This document shows positions 62,277-64,000 of a stretch of 64,000 bases of DNA, one piece after another. Origin of the DNA: Coccinella septempunctata. Lineage: Eukaryota > Arthropoda > Insecta > Coleoptera > Coccinellidae. The stretch covers positions 13,930,501 through 13,994,500 of the forward strand of contig NC_058196.1 in NCBI RefSeq assembly GCF_907165205.1, in the 5' to 3' direction. Each line of letters opens with the position of its first letter. Position 1 is the stretch's first letter. Under the pieces are notes generated by a model. It did no database searches and was not told the DNA's origin. It was given only the letters and a program-made list of their open reading frames with translations. The position numbers and the translations under genes are program-made.

Positions 62277-62381
62277 CCAGGAAACCACCTTTCGTTTATT
62301 AAACATATATAAGTCAACTTATTCCGACGTATAAACACGGTTTCATTAGACCAAAATCAGAAGGACAAATGTCCGCGTGGT

Positions 62382-62466
62382 AGACGTATAAAATCAATCC
62401 TGGATATACGTCTCCTATTCGTATTTTATATACGTCTGATACTCGTATTTCATATACGTCTTTTAG
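62382..62466. repeat. 24-bp tandem repeat with inverted outer arm
   Basis: Units beginning atatacgtct start at 62404, 62428 and 62452, the last partial, giving a 24-bp period. Upstream, agacgtat (62382-62389) is the exact reverse complement of atacgtct (62406-62413), so the block can also fold back. Confidence 0.75.
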
Positions 62467-62609
62467 ACTACTTAAGTAATTCAGAAATTACGTCGAAAAC
62501 CAGTCGTCTATAAACGTTCACAACTCATATATTATAGACTATATTTCAACGACTTCAATGTACCAAAAATAGATGTTTAATAATCGTATTTTGTACTACA
62601 ATTAAGTAT

Positions 62610-62821
62610 CAGTAATAGACGTCTCTGAACAACGTTAGACCTACTGTTCATGTATACGATATCCGACGATACGATGATCCGAAATTGCATTAATGTGTTT
62701 TGATCGATGATTTCGAATATAATAAATTAAAAGAACAATAAATGCACTTTCGGATCATCGTTTATATTGTCGAATATCGTATGAATGAACATTAGGCTTA
62801 TTTGTTGTTAGATATTACTGT
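62610..62821. repeat. Imperfect inverted repeat, MITE- or hairpin-like
   Basis: The left arm (62641-62690) and right arm (about 62741-62795) are inverted copies. Cgatgatccgaaa on the left pairs with tttcggatcatcg on the right, and tacgatatccgac pairs with gtcgaatatcgta. Weaker matches extend outward to about 62610 and about 62821 (cagtaata and tattactg). The spacer is about 50 bp. No transposase is present. Confidence 0.7.
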
Positions 62822-63375
62822 TCTGAACATAGTCAATCTTCAACATTTATTATAACAATCTTACCCTCTTCCATACTTATCCTTTTCATAGTTTCGAATA
62901 AGACATAACGTAGTGTCAATCGGATTTTAGGAAAACTAAATTTAAAACTATTTGGGTCTCAAACCAATTTATTCAGAAAATAATAAAATAGTAGTTTTCA
63001 AAATTTAGGTATATACATTGAGCACACCTCTTTAAATAAATATAATGGTCTATTCCTTTATTTTTAGATTGCTTCAATCAGATGTACCCACATCAGCACT
63101 ACGGCCTCTGTAAAATATTATTTCAGTTAGTTTTAGGAGAAAAAAACATGTCGAACCAAACATACCAAATATCTTTTTCATCATATTAGTAGACTTGAAA
63201 ATAGAGAGCTTTCTTCAAAATCGGTTATGTCATTTTGTTTTTTAGCAGATGTTTAAACATGTCCATCACTATGTTTAATCAGAATCCATTTCAATCACTT
63301 ATGACAAAGTACAATTAATTTCCTCCAGACAAAACAAACACAGTAAACACACACAGCTTACGAAACTTTTTCAAG

Positions 63376-63420
63376 ATGGACGACAAGGAGAACGAACTAC
63401 GAAAAGCGCATGCCGAATAG
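63376..63420 (+). other. 14-codon ORF in a GC-richer patch
   Basis: An ATG in good context (caagATGg) opens a 14-residue frame, MDDKENELRKAHAE, followed by TAG. The surrounding 200 bp are richer in GC and CpG than the rest of the window. It could be a short upstream ORF, part of a first exon with an unseen donor, or chance. Confidence 0.2.
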
Positions 63421-64000
63421 CATAGAAACACGGCGTGACTGCCACATGCGTGTATCGTAACGATAACGATAACTAATTGCCTATTGGCCGTTCGGGCCTG
63501 CGTAGATCCTCAATCCTCTGCCTACGTTAACATGGCACCAACGTTGCGAGGCTATTAAAAATGTAGTAGATCTTGAACATTCTCATGAATCTGCTAGGCT
63601 TGTTTACTTGTTTGAATTAGAACTAGTAGACTACAATTATATCAAGTGAATAGTAATTGAAGAGGGCTCATTCAGTTTTCCAGATCACAAGTATAGACAG
63701 CAGAATCTTTGATGGTGTAAGCAATCAGTGTGTGGACAGGACATTATTTCATTTCATGTGACAACGCTGTGAATTGTCGAATCGGGGGACTTTTTTAATC
63801 AAAGATATTATATGTGTAATATCACTTATATAAGCTGAATCGCTTTTTCAACTTCAAAAAACTTGAATGTTTGGAACTATATGTACTAGGTGTATAAAAC
63901 TCAGAAACATCGATAAGACAATAATGAATGAAGGACCTGTATTTTTTTTTCTCCCTGATAACTAGAAGTAATGTAGTAGGTATCTACATATGGCTTATAA

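Larger units (their letters stand above)
62277..64000. other. Right flank of array; no complete gene seen
   Basis: This sequence is not related to the array. It is AT-rich with short repeats and inverted repeats (listed separately) and a GC-richer patch at about 63370-63560. No ORF longer than about 60 codons was found, and no tRNA or rRNA was recognised. Confidence 0.7.

Overview
This window is AT-rich eukaryotic DNA, most likely from an insect or other arthropod. The reasons are spliced genes with GT...AG introns, AATAAA polyadenylation signals, TATA boxes about 470 bp upstream of the start codons, and no operons or Shine-Dalgarno sites. The species cannot be named from the sequence.

Positions 1-62276 are one head-to-tail tandem array, all in the same orientation, with a basic unit of about 3.94 kb. 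The array enters from beyond the left edge and ends at about 62276. It holds 16 copies of one small two-exon gene, a gene-less deletion unit at the left edge (1-1303), and a 17th copy cut off in its 5' leader at the right edge. In every copy the only coding base triplet of exon 1 is the ATG. A 161-162 bp intron follows, and a single exon encodes the remaining 151 residues. The predicted product is a 152-residue, strongly basic protein (about 35 K/R against 17 D/E) with a central helical, possibly coiled-coil stretch, a KKKK run and a C-terminal KRKR motif. I do not recognise its family. Fifteen of the 16 copies keep the full frame; copy 4 has a one-base deletion that changes the C-terminus.

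The copies fall into two haplotype classes, A and B. They differ at linked sites in the TATA box (TATATAAG or TATAAAAG), leader, intron and exon 2, and occur in the order AAAABABAABAABABB, followed by a B-type fragment. Spacers form shared subtypes defined by common deletions and insertions: 84 bp, about 553 bp, about 2.1 kb and 14 bp. These subtypes recur non-adjacently, for example around copies 9-10 and 14-15 at an offset of 18,992 bp, and around copies 3 and 12. This pattern indicates repeated unequal exchange, conversion or block duplication.

The roughly 2.2-2.9 kb spacers hold no gene I can support. The ORFs in them mostly lack ATG starts and are broken by indels between copies.

Positions 62277-64000 are single-copy flank. 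It contains a 24-bp tandem repeat with inverted arms, an imperfect inverted repeat of about 210 bp that looks like a MITE or hairpin, and a GC-richer patch with a very short ORF. No complete gene is seen there.
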